Positions 8,002-15,740 are shown, numbered from the stretch's first letter. The stretch: DNA of 22,916 bases from JABDQZ01 sp050049775 (GCA_050049775.1 JASFVP010000056.1:1-22916), one strand, 5' to 3'. Notes: generated from the letters alone by a model not told the origin. Numbers and translations are program-made.

Positions 8002-8433
8002 TTAACCGCCCAGATTGGCAGAAGGTTGGCCACCGGACTTGATGTCCTCCGGCATGGCATCCCAAGCCGATTTGATCTCACCCATCAATGAAGTGACTTC
8101 ATCGAGTGCGGCAACATCATTGTTGGTGTTGGCATCAATCAAACGACCGGTCATGTAGCCGTACAGGTCGTCCAGATTCACGGCAATAGCGCCACCGGCA
8201 TTCATATCCAGACTGCCTTTCAACGCAGCGATAATCGACATCGCCATTGTGATTTGTTCACTCTTGCCAGCGAAATTTTTTCGGTTGATATGACCTTTGG
8301 CGGTGGCAATCTTGGTAAGCACCCCTTCCATGAGCATCTGTACCAGACGATGCGGTGATGCTACCGAGGCTTCAGTACTGACCGAGGTCTGGCCGTAAGC
8401 ATTCAAAGCATTTTTCTTGTTCGAGTAGCTCAT
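8002..8433 (-). CDS. fliS: Flagellar export chaperone FliS
   Basis: A 143-residue four-helix protein that binds the C-terminus of flagellin and keeps it from polymerising in the cytoplasm. Family features: an N-terminal AYGQTSV stretch, the ASPHRLVQMLMEGVLTKIATA helix, and the LDDLYGYMTGRLIDANTNND segment. Between fliD and the fliT-like gene in the usual order. Confidence 0.95.
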   Translation of the reverse strand: MSYSNKKNALNAYGQTSVSTEASVASPHRLVQMLMEGVLTKIATAKGHINRKNFAGKSEQITMAMSIIAALKGSLDMNAGGAIAVNLDDLYGYMTGRLIDANTNNDVAALDEVTSLMGEIKSAWDAMPEDIKSGGQPSANLGG

Positions 8434-8496
8434 ATAAATGTTCCGTTTATGGTCAGTTCAACAGCTGTATCGTCACCGACACAAAAAAATTTAGAT

Positions 8497-9813
8497 TTAA
8501 TAAACCAGGGCACTGGCCAAATAGCTTGAGGTCGACTGCAACGAACCGATCAAACTGTCCAGCGTGGCAAATTCACGTCGTAACGACGTTTCTTTCAGGT
8601 CCAGCCGGTACTCCATCTGGGTTTGCTGGTTCTGATTGTATTTGATGCGCGCATTGATGCCATCTTCGCGACTGTCAATCAAACCATCAGCATCCAGAAA
8701 CGATTCGGCCAGGCTGGCCAGCCTTGCGGCATACCCCTCATCCTCAAGTCCAAACAATTCAGCAACGTTGTTGAAGTCCGAAGTCAATGCCGCTTCCAGC
8801 TTGGTGGAATCCAGTGACAAGGTACCAGTTTTCGCGTCGGTGGAAATACCGATTTCCGCCAGGGAGGTGTAAGTTGAGGTGGTCAATCCACTGGGTGCGG
8901 TGTTGAACACGCCGCGAATCAGGTTTTGCATGCTCAACGGCGTACTGTCCGCCTCCAGGCTGCTGTCAAGCAGGCTGTCGGTGGTGGTCTGCAAATTATT
9001 GAATGCACTGATGAAGCTCTGCACAGTCGCCACAATACCATCGGTATCACGGTTTACCGTGACCGTGGACGTACCCAGTTGCTTGAAATCAAACGTCAGG
9101 CCATCAATCACACTGGTGGGATTGTTGCTGGCAGACGTTACGGCATAGCCATCAACACTGAAAGCTGCATCCAGCTCCATCAGGTCCGCCAGTACGACAT
9201 CGCTCGCGTCAGTGTTGATGGTGGCCAGGTTCAGCGACGTGGCAATGCTGCCGCTGAACTGCAATCTTTTTTCATAACCTTCTTCGTCGGAAGTCAGAAC
9301 CAGGCGCTGCTGGTTGCTGCCAACATTGATGATCGAGGCAGTCACACCCGGATTAGTCTCATCGTTGTTGATCAGGTCTCGGATTTCTTCCAGCGTATTG
9401 CCGGCCGGATTGATCACCAGAGAATCGGAACCGATCGTGATGGTCAGGTCACCCGTGAAAGTATCGGTATCGGCTACCGCGTCCGAACCCACCTTGTGGC
9501 GCTGAGCCAGGCGGGTAACCTCGATATCATAGGTACCCTTGGCCGCGGCGCTGTCTGCAGTTACCGTGACCACATCCTCATCGGATGACGTGGTAGAAAA
9601 CAGTTTAAATTTGTCGATGGTGCCCAATGCTTCCATCGAAGTCTGGAAAGTGGAAAGCGCACTTTTCAACTGACCGTAGGCGCTGAGCTGGGCCTTCAGC
9701 TCGTCTTCCTTGTCCTGTAAAAGATATAGAGGTCGGCTCTCCAGTTGCATCAACTGGCTGACAATATTTTCAACATCCAGCCCCGAACCCACTCCTGCTG
9801 CGGTTAAAGCCAT
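8497..9813 (-). CDS. fliD: Flagellar filament cap protein FliD (HAP2)
   Basis: A 438-residue cap protein that directs flagellin assembly at the filament tip. It opens with the FliD signature AAGVGSGLDVENIVSQLMQLE, followed by a helical region (about 25-65), a Thr/Ser/Asp-rich middle domain, and a C-terminal coiled coil (about 385-430) that polymerises in flagellin-like fashion. AGGGGT lies six bases before the ATG. A sigma-54-like site lies 40-55 bases upstream, so it may be expressed separately from flaG. Confidence 0.96.
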   Translation of the reverse strand: MALTAAGVGSGLDVENIVSQLMQLESRPLYLLQDKEDELKAQLSAYGQLKSALSTFQTSMEALGTIDKFKLFSTTSSDEDVVTVTADSAAAKGTYDIEVTRLAQRHKVGSDAVADTDTFTGDLTITIGSDSLVINPAGNTLEEIRDLINNDETNPGVTASIINVGSNQQRLVLTSDEEGYEKRLQFSGSIATSLNLATINTDASDVVLADLMELDAAFSVDGYAVTSASNNPTSVIDGLTFDFKQLGTSTVTVNRDTDGIVATVQSFISAFNNLQTTTDSLLDSSLEADSTPLSMQNLIRGVFNTAPSGLTTSTYTSLAEIGISTDAKTGTLSLDSTKLEAALTSDFNNVAELFGLEDEGYAARLASLAESFLDADGLIDSREDGINARIKYNQNQQTQMEYRLDLKETSLRREFATLDSLIGSLQSTSSYLASALVY

Positions 9814-9852
9814 AGCCGACCCCTACTAAATTAGAAACAGTTACGCAAAATA

Positions 9853-9868
9853 TGCGAGTTTTATGCCA
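9853..9868 (-). promoter_or_regulatory. Sigma-54-like promoter upstream of fliD
   Basis: On the minus strand TGGCATAAAACTCGCA keeps the invariant GG and GC exactly ten bases apart and differs from the TGGCAC-N5-TTGCA consensus at two positions. Transcription would start near 9843, about 30 bases before fliD. It lies in the 62-base flaG-fliD gap. Sigma-54 control of fliD is common where flagella follow the FleQ/FlrA hierarchy. Confidence 0.6.
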
Positions 9869-9875
9869 AAAGCTC

Positions 9876-10274
9876 TCAGGCGGAACCTTTAAAGATGACG
9901 CCTTTCATATCTTCCATACTTTTGCGCAGCTCAAGCACTTCCTGAGACGGAATCTGACGAATCACTTCGTCATTCTGCTCATCGAGCACTTTCACAACCA
10001 CCTCGCCACTCTGCTCATCCACGGCCAGTTGCAATTCACGCCGTAAAAACTGGGCAACACTGTTGAGTTCGGAAACCGCCTCATCAAGCTCCCGCAGCTC
10101 GACAACATCTGCGACAGTCTTGACCGAACCTTCCCTTTCCTGGTCTACAGCACCCGATTGTGCCGGCCTGACTTCAGCCTTTTGCACTGCTTCTGCCTGC
10201 TTTTTGGCATTGGCCTGAGGAGCATCACGGGCTGAAATTGGTGCCAGCTGCAAGTTTTTCACTTCGCTAACCAT
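9876..10274 (-). CDS. flaG: Flagellar protein FlaG
   Basis: A 132-residue protein. The variable, Ala/Gln/Lys-rich N-terminal half is followed by the conserved FlaG region (about 65-125), with VKVLDEQNDEVIRQIPSQEVL as its core. FlaG is linked to filament length or flagellin behaviour in other bacteria; its mechanism is unclear. AGGAG lies eight bases before the ATG, an excellent ribosome binding site. It sits between flagellin and fliD as in many polar-flagellar loci. Confidence 0.92.
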   Translation of the reverse strand: MVSEVKNLQLAPISARDAPQANAKKQAEAVQKAEVRPAQSGAVDQEREGSVKTVADVVELRELDEAVSELNSVAQFLRRELQLAVDEQSGEVVVKVLDEQNDEVIRQIPSQEVLELRKSMEDMKGVIFKGSA

Positions 10275-10294
10275 AACAATTTCTCCTTGCTGGG

Positions 10295-10331
10295 ATTATA
10301 GTTAACTGCCTGAATTTCTTCAGGCAGTTAA
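10295..10331 (-). promoter_or_regulatory. Perfect inverted repeat plus TATAAT between flagellin and flaG
   Basis: A perfect 13-bp inverted repeat (TTAACTGCCTGAA, four-base loop, TTCAGGCAGTTAA at 10302-10331) follows the flagellin stop by 13 bases. On the minus strand it is directly followed by C and TATAAT (10295-10300), a perfect -10 hexamer 20 bases before flaG. There is no T-tract after the stem, so it is an imperfect intrinsic terminator. Either the flagellin mRNA ends here and flaG restarts from the TATAAT, or the palindrome is an operator overlapping that promoter. No good -35 is visible at 17 bases. Confidence 0.5.
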
Positions 10332-10344
10332 TTCACCAGCCCTC

Positions 10345-11190
10345 TTACCTGATTAACGAAAGCGCGTTCTGCGGTAACTGGTTCGCCTGCGCCAACATCG
10401 CAATACCGGCCTGCTGCAGAATCTGGGTTCTGGTCAGGTTGGCTGTTTCCATTGCAAAGTCGGTGTCACGAACACGACTACGCGCAGCACTCTGGTTTTC
10501 AATAATACTGGAGTTATTACGCAGTGTTGATTCGAGACGGTTCTGCTTGGCACCGAAGTCGGCACGTCTTTTACTCACAGCGTTGATCGCCTTGTCCATG
10601 AGACTGATCGCCTGACTGGCCTTGGCATCGGTACTGATCAGGGTAGCTGTAGCAATTGCAGAACGAATACCACCACTGGTGAAGTTAGCAGTGGACAGAT
10701 TCAAGGTAGAGACCTTGATCTGGTTGTTGGTACCGTTCTGGAAACCGACCTGGAACGCGACACTGCCATTCGTGCCCAGCAGGTTGGTGCCGTTGAACTC
10801 GGTCACGTCTGTGGTACGAATGATTTCAGCTTTCAACTGCTTGAACTCTTCGTTCAGGGAAGCCTTGTCAGCAGAACTGACGGTGCCGTTACGAGCCTGG
10901 ATGGCCAGCTCACGCATACGCTGCAAACTGTTGGCCACTTCCTGCAAAGCACCCTCACCGGTCTGCAACAGTGAAATACCGTCGTTGGCATTTCGGTTGG
11001 CCTGTTCCAGACCACGGATCTGGGCAGTAAAACGCTCGGTCAATGCCAGACCGGCTGCATCGTCTTTTGCACGGTTGATGCGGAAACCGGATGACAGACG
11101 TTCCAGGGAAGTCTGCAACTGGCCATCCACAGTGTTCAAGGCGCGCTGCGCGTTCAAGGAATACACATTGGTATTAATAAATGAAGCCAT
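10345..11190 (-). CDS. fliC: Flagellin (short, first copy)
   Basis: A 281-residue flagellin. The conserved N-terminal D0/D1 region is clear (SLNAQRALNTVDGQLQTSLE, then LSSGFRINRAKDDAAGLAL), as is the C-terminal D1/D0 region (NQSAARSRVRDTDFAMET, ILQQAGIAMLAQANQLPQN). The variable centre is short, so bulky surface D2/D3 domains are missing. The ATG at 11190 has GGAG seven bases upstream; an upstream in-frame extension is not flagellin. Close paralogue of the 12211-13056 gene, in the opposite orientation. Its leader carries GGA motifs, one of them in the ribosome binding site. Confidence 0.97.
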   Translation of the reverse strand: MASFINTNVYSLNAQRALNTVDGQLQTSLERLSSGFRINRAKDDAAGLALTERFTAQIRGLEQANRNANDGISLLQTGEGALQEVANSLQRMRELAIQARNGTVSSADKASLNEEFKQLKAEIIRTTDVTEFNGTNLLGTNGSVAFQVGFQNGTNNQIKVSTLNLSTANFTSGGIRSAIATATLISTDAKASQAISLMDKAINAVSKRRADFGAKQNRLESTLRNNSSIIENQSAARSRVRDTDFAMETANLTRTQILQQAGIAMLAQANQLPQNALSLIR

Positions 11191-11286
11191 TTGGAATCTC
11201 CTCGACCATGGGCGGACGGACGCCGGCCATAATCTTTTACTGCGGATATGCTGGGCCAATCCCTGCATTTACCGCTTACGCCCAGT

Positions 11287-11313
11287 TTTACGACTGACTG
11301 CGGCTTTTCTTTA
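11287..11313 (-). promoter_or_regulatory. Sigma-28-like promoter of the first flagellin
   Basis: On the minus strand TAAAGAAA, an 11-base spacer, and GTCGTAAA match the FliA layout TAAAGTTT-N11-GCCGATAA in spacing and at 10 of 16 consensus bases. The predicted leader is about 90 bases. No sigma-54 site with correct GG-N10-GC spacing and consensus flanks was found in this gap. Confidence 0.5.
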
Positions 11314-11414
11314 ATACTTTCCTTCTCCAATTAGCGTCTTTTTTTGCCGATCCCGATCGCCGTCCAGCCGCGAAAATATTTGCGGTATCCCGGCAACACT
11401 GATTAAATGCGCCC

Positions 11415-11439
11415 TGAAACCGGATAAATACAGGTTTCA
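11415..11439 (+). promoter_or_regulatory. Hairpin with loop GGA upstream of fliW
   Basis: TGAAACC and GGTTTCA form a 7-bp stem with an 11-base loop that starts with GGA, about 30 bases before the fliW ATG. A second GGA lies in the ribosome binding site (GCGGAGG). GGA in a hairpin loop plus GGA at the ribosome binding site is the usual layout of CsrA targets. Whether the fliW transcript includes this hairpin is unknown. Confidence 0.35.
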
Positions 11440-11470
11440 TAAAAAGAATTAACCGTAAAGCGGAGGTAAA

Positions 11471-11887
11471 ATGGAGTACAACACCAGCGGTAAAGCCCAG
11501 AATATCAGTGTCGAAAAAACCCTGACCTTTCCCAACGGCATTCCCGGTTTTGAAGATTTCAAGGAATTTCTGCTGTTGCAAAATGATGGCGACAAGCGGC
11601 TTTTCTGGCTGCGCGCTACCGATAACGGCCTGGAGCTTGCGGTAGCCACCCCCGACACTCTTGGTGTCAATTACGAAATCAAGCTTTCCGATGATGAACT
11701 GGCCTTGCTGGAATTCTCGGACAACGATGAAATCGTGGTGCTGGTTACGCTGAGCAATACCGACGACGGTTCAGTCGGTGTACACGGTAACTTTCTCGGC
11801 CCGATTCTGATCAACACCAATTCCCGTAAAGCTTTCCAGAAAGTGCTCAACAAGGCCCAGGGCTCAATCACAATCAAAGCCGAATAA
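11471..11887 (+). CDS. fliW: Flagellar assembly factor FliW
   Basis: A 138-residue FliW. Family features are LTFPNGIPGFEDFKEFLLLQ near the N-terminus (about 18-37), FFWL-like RLFWLRATDN, and the late NFLGPILINTNSRKAFQ segment. In Bacillus and Campylobacter, FliW binds both flagellin and the RNA-binding protein CsrA; free FliW relieves CsrA repression of flagellin translation. The ribosome binding site GCGGAGG is strong. The gene lies between two flagellin genes, diverging from the first and preceding the second, which supports that role. csrA is not in the window. Confidence 0.95.
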   Translation: MEYNTSGKAQNISVEKTLTFPNGIPGFEDFKEFLLLQNDGDKRLFWLRATDNGLELAVATPDTLGVNYEIKLSDDELALLEFSDNDEIVVLVTLSNTDDGSVGVHGNFLGPILINTNSRKAFQKVLNKAQGSITIKAE

Positions 11888-11956
11888 CCCGACAGGGCGG
11901 CAAACCCGACACCCCGATGCGGCAAAGCCTTGCCGTTCGGTCAAATCCCCCACATG

Positions 11957-11983
11957 GGCTCTGCGTTGATTGACCGCAGAGCC
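11957..11983 (+). terminator. Hairpin after fliW, probable weak terminator
   Basis: A perfect 9-bp stem GGCTCTGCG/CGCAGAGCC with a nine-base loop is followed by ATTAAATT rather than a T-run. A smaller hairpin (CGGCAA/TTGCCG) lies at 11920-11935. The 323-base gap from 11888 to 12210 otherwise holds the sigma-54 promoter and leader of the second flagellin; I see no further gene there. Confidence 0.45.
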
Positions 11984-12115
11984 ATTAAATTCCCTCAACC
12001 CTCCAATCAAAACCTGAATATTTGTTTATTTTCAATAGGTTACAAGCACACGACGGACAGATTACAAGTACCAGACCAACACTTCGAAGCGCCTATTCTG
12101 GCTGAAAAATAATTT

Positions 12116-12131
12116 TGGCACCGCTCTTGCA
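12116..12131 (+). promoter_or_regulatory. Sigma-54 promoter of the second flagellin
   Basis: TGGCACCGCTCTTGCA matches the sigma-54 consensus TGGCAC-N5-TTGCA at every defined base, with GG and GC ten bases apart. The predicted start near 12142 leaves a leader of about 70 bases. Transcription would need an enhancer-binding protein of the FleQ/FlrC type, encoded elsewhere. Confidence 0.9.
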
Positions 12132-12185
12132 GTGAGCAGACCGGAATCTCGACTTCTCCCACAACCAGGGGGTTACAGATAGTCC

Positions 12186-12203
12186 GGAGCAAACAAGAGG
12201 GGA
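12186..12203 (+). promoter_or_regulatory. Possible CsrA sites in the second flagellin leader
   Basis: Two GGA motifs lie 13 bases apart, at 12186-12188 (TCCGGAGC) and at 12201-12203 within the ribosome binding site (GAGGGGATAAG). CsrA dimers commonly bridge such paired GGA sites and block translation. The inference rests on the motif and on the nearby fliW, not on a measured interaction. Confidence 0.4.
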
Positions 12204-12210
12204 TAAGAAA

Positions 12211-13056
12211 ATGCCACAAATTATTAACACCAACATGATGTCGCTGAACACTCAGCGGCACTTGAATTCGTCTCAGGCGTCAATGCAGACAGCCCTCGAA
12301 AGGCTTTCATCCGGCTTGAGAATCAACCGCGCCAAAGACGACGCCGCCGGCCTGGCCATCAGTGAACGACTGACTGCACAGATTCGCGGTCTGGAACAGG
12401 CTAACCGCAACGCCAATGACGCCATCTCCATGATGCAGACCGCTGAAGGCGCCATGCAGGAAATCGCCAACAGTCTGCAGCGTATGCGCGAACTGGCCAT
12501 CCAGGCGAGAAACGGCACTGTCAGTTCAACAGACAAAGCCTCTCTGGATGCGGAGTTCCAGCAACTCAAAACGGAAATCATCCGTATTACCGACACCGCG
12601 GAATTCAACAACACCAATCTGCTTGGCACTAACGCCAGTCTTGATTTTCAGGTTGGTTTTGAAAACGGTGCGAACAACCAGATCACGCTGAGTACCATCA
12701 ACCTGTCGACTGCCAACTTCGTCAGTGGCGGTATTCGCTCGGCAATTACCACCGCCACCGGTGTATCGACCGTGGCCAAGGCCAGCCAGGCAATGAGTCT
12801 GATGTCAAAAGCCCTGGATGCGATCAGCGCCAAGCGCGCGGATTTCGGCGCCAAGCAAAACCGCATTGACGCCACCATCCGTAACAACGCCAACATCGTC
12901 GAAAACCAGAGCGCTGCTCGCGCCCGTATCCGCGACACCGACTTCGCCGCGGAAACCGCAGAACTGACCAGAACCCAGATTCTGCAGCAGGCTGGCACCG
13001 CAATGCTGGCACAGGCGAACCAGTTGCCGTCGAACGTACTGACGTTACTCGGCTAG
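12211..13056 (+). CDS. fliC: Flagellin (short, second copy)
   Basis: A 281-residue flagellin, the same length as the first copy and very similar throughout, including LSSGLRINRAKDDAAGLAI, ARNGTVSSTDKASLDAEF and the C-terminal DTDFAAETAELTRTQILQ. It differs mostly in the centre and by conservative changes (for example an LTLLG ending against LSLIR). It has no D2/D3 insertion. GAGGGGA precedes the ATG. Driven by the sigma-54 promoter and closed by a strong terminator, it is a one-gene transcript suited to high expression. Central Ser/Thr residues are candidate sites for the nonulosonic acid made by the next operon. Confidence 0.97.
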   Translation: MPQIINTNMMSLNTQRHLNSSQASMQTALERLSSGLRINRAKDDAAGLAISERLTAQIRGLEQANRNANDAISMMQTAEGAMQEIANSLQRMRELAIQARNGTVSSTDKASLDAEFQQLKTEIIRITDTAEFNNTNLLGTNASLDFQVGFENGANNQITLSTINLSTANFVSGGIRSAITTATGVSTVAKASQAMSLMSKALDAISAKRADFGAKQNRIDATIRNNANIVENQSAARARIRDTDFAAETAELTRTQILQQAGTAMLAQANQLPSNVLTLLG

Positions 13057-13082
13057 AGCGCCTGAATCACCCTCTTGAAATC

Positions 13083-13135
13083 AGCTTTACGGAAACCTTG
13101 GCCAGACACTTCGGGTTTCCGTAAAGCTTTTTTTT
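13083..13135 (+). terminator. Strong rho-independent terminator of the second flagellin
   Basis: AGCTTTACGGAAACC and GGTTTCCGTAAAGCT form a perfect 15-bp stem with a 16-base loop, followed by an uninterrupted run of eight Ts. It insulates the flagellin gene from the maf-leg operon. Confidence 0.95.
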
Positions 13136-13187
13136 AATTATGCTCAAAGCACAATATAAAAAATGACATAACACCAAAGGATTCAGA

Positions 13188-15740
13188 ATGGTTAAGCAAG
13201 ATTTGCCTGATCAGCCATACAACGGCGAGCAACAACCCGGGCTGCAATACATGGTGAATCAATTCGGTGATCACTATCTCTATGAGGTAAACCGCAACAC
13301 CTTTGACCAGACTGACGCCAACAGTGTCTTGCAACGTCAATTTGGTAAACAGCTGTGGCAGGAAGACAGCCTGTTCATCATCATCGGTTCTGACTCCGGC
13401 CTGTTAATCCGCTACCTGCTCACCGAAGAACTGCCACCCGGCAGCCGCTATGTCTTCATCGAACCGCCACATCTGATACCGGTGATCCGTGATCACCTGG
13501 CCGACCTGGATTTCAACGAGCAAATCAGCATCAGAAGCACCGGCGACTGGCTGGAACTGCGCGAACCCTGGTTTTTCGAGGACTACGCCTTCATTAACCG
13601 TTTCAGCATGCTGCAATCGATTGGCGCCAGTGACGCCTATGTCAGCGACTATCGCAGCCTGGCGGTTGAAATCAAAGCGCAAATGGATGACCTGCTCTGG
13701 ACCATCCGGGCACAAATGGGCAACCAGGCCTTCACCATCGAACAGATTCGTAACCTGATGCTCAATCGCACACCGGCCATTCGCCTGCAGAACAAATTTG
13801 CCGGGAAAAGCTGCATCATTCTCGGTGGTGGCCCGTCACTCGATGACAGCATCGACTGGCTGCTGGAAAACCACGACCGTGTCGTCATCATCGCCGTATC
13901 GCGCATTTGCCGCCGACTGCTGGAAACCGGCATCAAACCACACATCATCATCTCGATTGATCCGCATGACCTGAGCTTTGATGTCAGCAAGGAAATGCTG
14001 CTGTTTGACAAACCCACGCTGTTCGTCAACATGTATCATGTGAATCACAAACTGCTCGCGCAGTGGCCCGGTAAAAGTCTGTATATCGGCGATCTATTTC
14101 CGTGGCAAAGCAAGGCATCACCGCTCAATATTCCACCGGTCGGCGGCCCCACCGTCACCAACATCGCCATCACGCTGGCGTTGAACATGCAGTTCAGCCA
14201 GATCCTGTTATCCGGCGTCGACCTGTGCCACAGCAAGGACGGTAACAGTCACGCCCGCGGCAGCAACGAACACAACAACGGCCCACAGCTTGGCCTGGTC
14301 GGCCTGCAGGTGGAAACCAATGCCGGCTGGCTGGCCGAAACCACACCGGATTTTTACAATGGCATCAAATCACTGCAAAGCCAGGCGGCATCGACGCTCA
14401 ACAGTCCCAGTCGATTGATCAATATCGCACCGGGCGCAGCCAAAATCGAGCATATCGATTTCATCGAACTGGATAAGGTTCAGTTACCCACCGCCAATGA
14501 CAATATCACCGACACCTTGTACAAGGCGTTTGCCGATGAGACTGCTGACAGCGGTGAGCAACACTTCCGGTTGGTTAAAAAAGAACTCGCCAAGGCACAT
14601 GGCAAACTGATCGACATCAAGAAGCTGGCCAAGGAAGCGCTCGAATGCAACGATGGCCTGTTTGGCCGCAATGGCAAGACCGCCGATTTCAAATACAAAA
14701 TCCGAATGGACAAGATCGAGAAAAAACTTGATCGTGAATACAAGGACATCTCACCACTGGTGCGCAATTTCGGCGCTGCCGAGTTTCTCAAAATGCCGCC
14801 GCGCGACCGCGAGTGGAGTGACGCGGAAATCGAACGGGCCGGCGACACCTATTACAATGCCTATTATCACAGTGCCGACCGTTTGCTCGAACTGATCAAA
14901 CAGGCGCAGGACAAGCTCGACATTTTCCAGCAGGAAAACAGTGCACAACCAGATATCGAGCAACTGCTGGATTACTGGCGCGAACAACAAATACCGCACC
15001 GCGCGACACTCTGGAAAAAAGCTTTCGAACGGCACGGACAGAATATTCCGCAACAGTTTGTAGAAGAATTTGAGAAACTCGAGCATGAATTCCGCGAGCA
15101 GATCGCCTTTACCGAAACGGCCCACGCGCAGCGATGCAAACGCAACACGGCACTTGGCCCGATTCGCAGCAAATTGGCCGTGCTGTTCAAGCAGCACAAT
15201 ACGGAAGCAATTGAGAATATCAGTACTGCGCTGCAGGACGATGAGCGCGTCGAAGCACAGGACCTGTATCAGCTGGCCAGTGGTTATGTGTCTGAATTGC
15301 AAAACCAACCAGATGCCGCCCTGGCCGCCTATAGCGACATCGTCAATCGCTCGGTCGCACAACTCAGCGACCAGCAGACTGACCTGAAAAACAATCCCCG
15401 GCTTGAAGATGCCTTGCGGCGCATGTCATACATATATCTGTCTGCCGACCTGTTCGACAGTGCCCTCATGGTCATGGACACACTGGCGGCCATTTCGTCG
15501 GCACATGAACCCATGTACGCCGACCTGCTGCGCCTGACCGGCGACTTCCAGAAAGCACTAGATATCTATACCGATTACCTGAAACGTTCACCGTACGATT
15601 TGCTGGTCATGATCAAGCTCGGCAAGTTATACCGCCAGCTTGGCGTTGATGAATCGGCGCGTTGGGTATTCAACCACATTATCGAGCAAGACCCGGCCAA
15701 CAAGATTGCCCGGCAACAGCTGGCTGAACTTGGCGGTTAA
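13188..15740 (+). CDS. maf: Maf/DUF115 motility accessory factor, putative flagellin glycosyltransferase
   Basis: An 850-residue protein of the Maf family (DUF115, MptE-like fold), implicated in moving nonulosonic acids from CMP-sugars to flagellin Ser/Thr. The core is visible: IILGGGPSLDD (210-220), an IISIDP stretch near residue 255, GGPTVTNIAITLAL (319-332) and LLSGVDLCHSKDG (about 341-353). The N-terminal 200 residues resemble the Maf N-domain. After about residue 440 comes a long, charged helical region, then TPR-like helices (about 690-848), making this longer than the typical Maf of about 650 residues. AAAGGA lies six bases before the ATG. It leads the legionaminic acid gene set and follows the flagellin, which supports its role. 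No transmembrane segment is seen. Confidence 0.9.
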   Translation: MVKQDLPDQPYNGEQQPGLQYMVNQFGDHYLYEVNRNTFDQTDANSVLQRQFGKQLWQEDSLFIIIGSDSGLLIRYLLTEELPPGSRYVFIEPPHLIPVIRDHLADLDFNEQISIRSTGDWLELREPWFFEDYAFINRFSMLQSIGASDAYVSDYRSLAVEIKAQMDDLLWTIRAQMGNQAFTIEQIRNLMLNRTPAIRLQNKFAGKSCIILGGGPSLDDSIDWLLENHDRVVIIAVSRICRRLLETGIKPHIIISIDPHDLSFDVSKEMLLFDKPTLFVNMYHVNHKLLAQWPGKSLYIGDLFPWQSKASPLNIPPVGGPTVTNIAITLALNMQFSQILLSGVDLCHSKDGNSHARGSNEHNNGPQLGLVGLQVETNAGWLAETTPDFYNGIKSLQSQAASTLNSPSRLINIAPGAAKIEHIDFIELDKVQLPTANDNITDTLYKAFADETADSGEQHFRLVKKELAKAHGKLIDIKKLAKEALECNDGLFGRNGKTADFKYKIRMDKIEKKLDREYKDISPLVRNFGAAEFLKMPPRDREWSDAEIERAGDTYYNAYYHSADRLLELIKQAQDKLDIFQQENSAQPDIEQLLDYWREQQIPHRATLWKKAFERHGQNIPQQFVEEFEKLEHEFREQIAFTETAHAQRCKRNTALGPIRSKLAVLFKQHNTEAIENISTALQDDERVEAQDLYQLASGYVSELQNQPDAALAAYSDIVNRSVAQLSDQQTDLKNNPRLEDALRRMSYIYLSADLFDSALMVMDTLAAISSAHEPMYADLLRLTGDFQKALDIYTDYLKRSPYDLLVMIKLGKLYRQLGVDESARWVFNHIIEQDPANKIARQQLAELGG

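Noticed and set aside
11330..11360. Sigma-28-like GCCGAT box for fliW near 11345-11352
   Set aside because: The matching -35 position reads CCAA rather than TAAA and the last two bases of the -10 are wrong, so support is too weak.
10345..13056. Phase-variation invertase system made by the inverted flagellins
   Set aside because: No recombinase gene is present and the copies differ at many codons, so only homologous exchange remains as a weak possibility.
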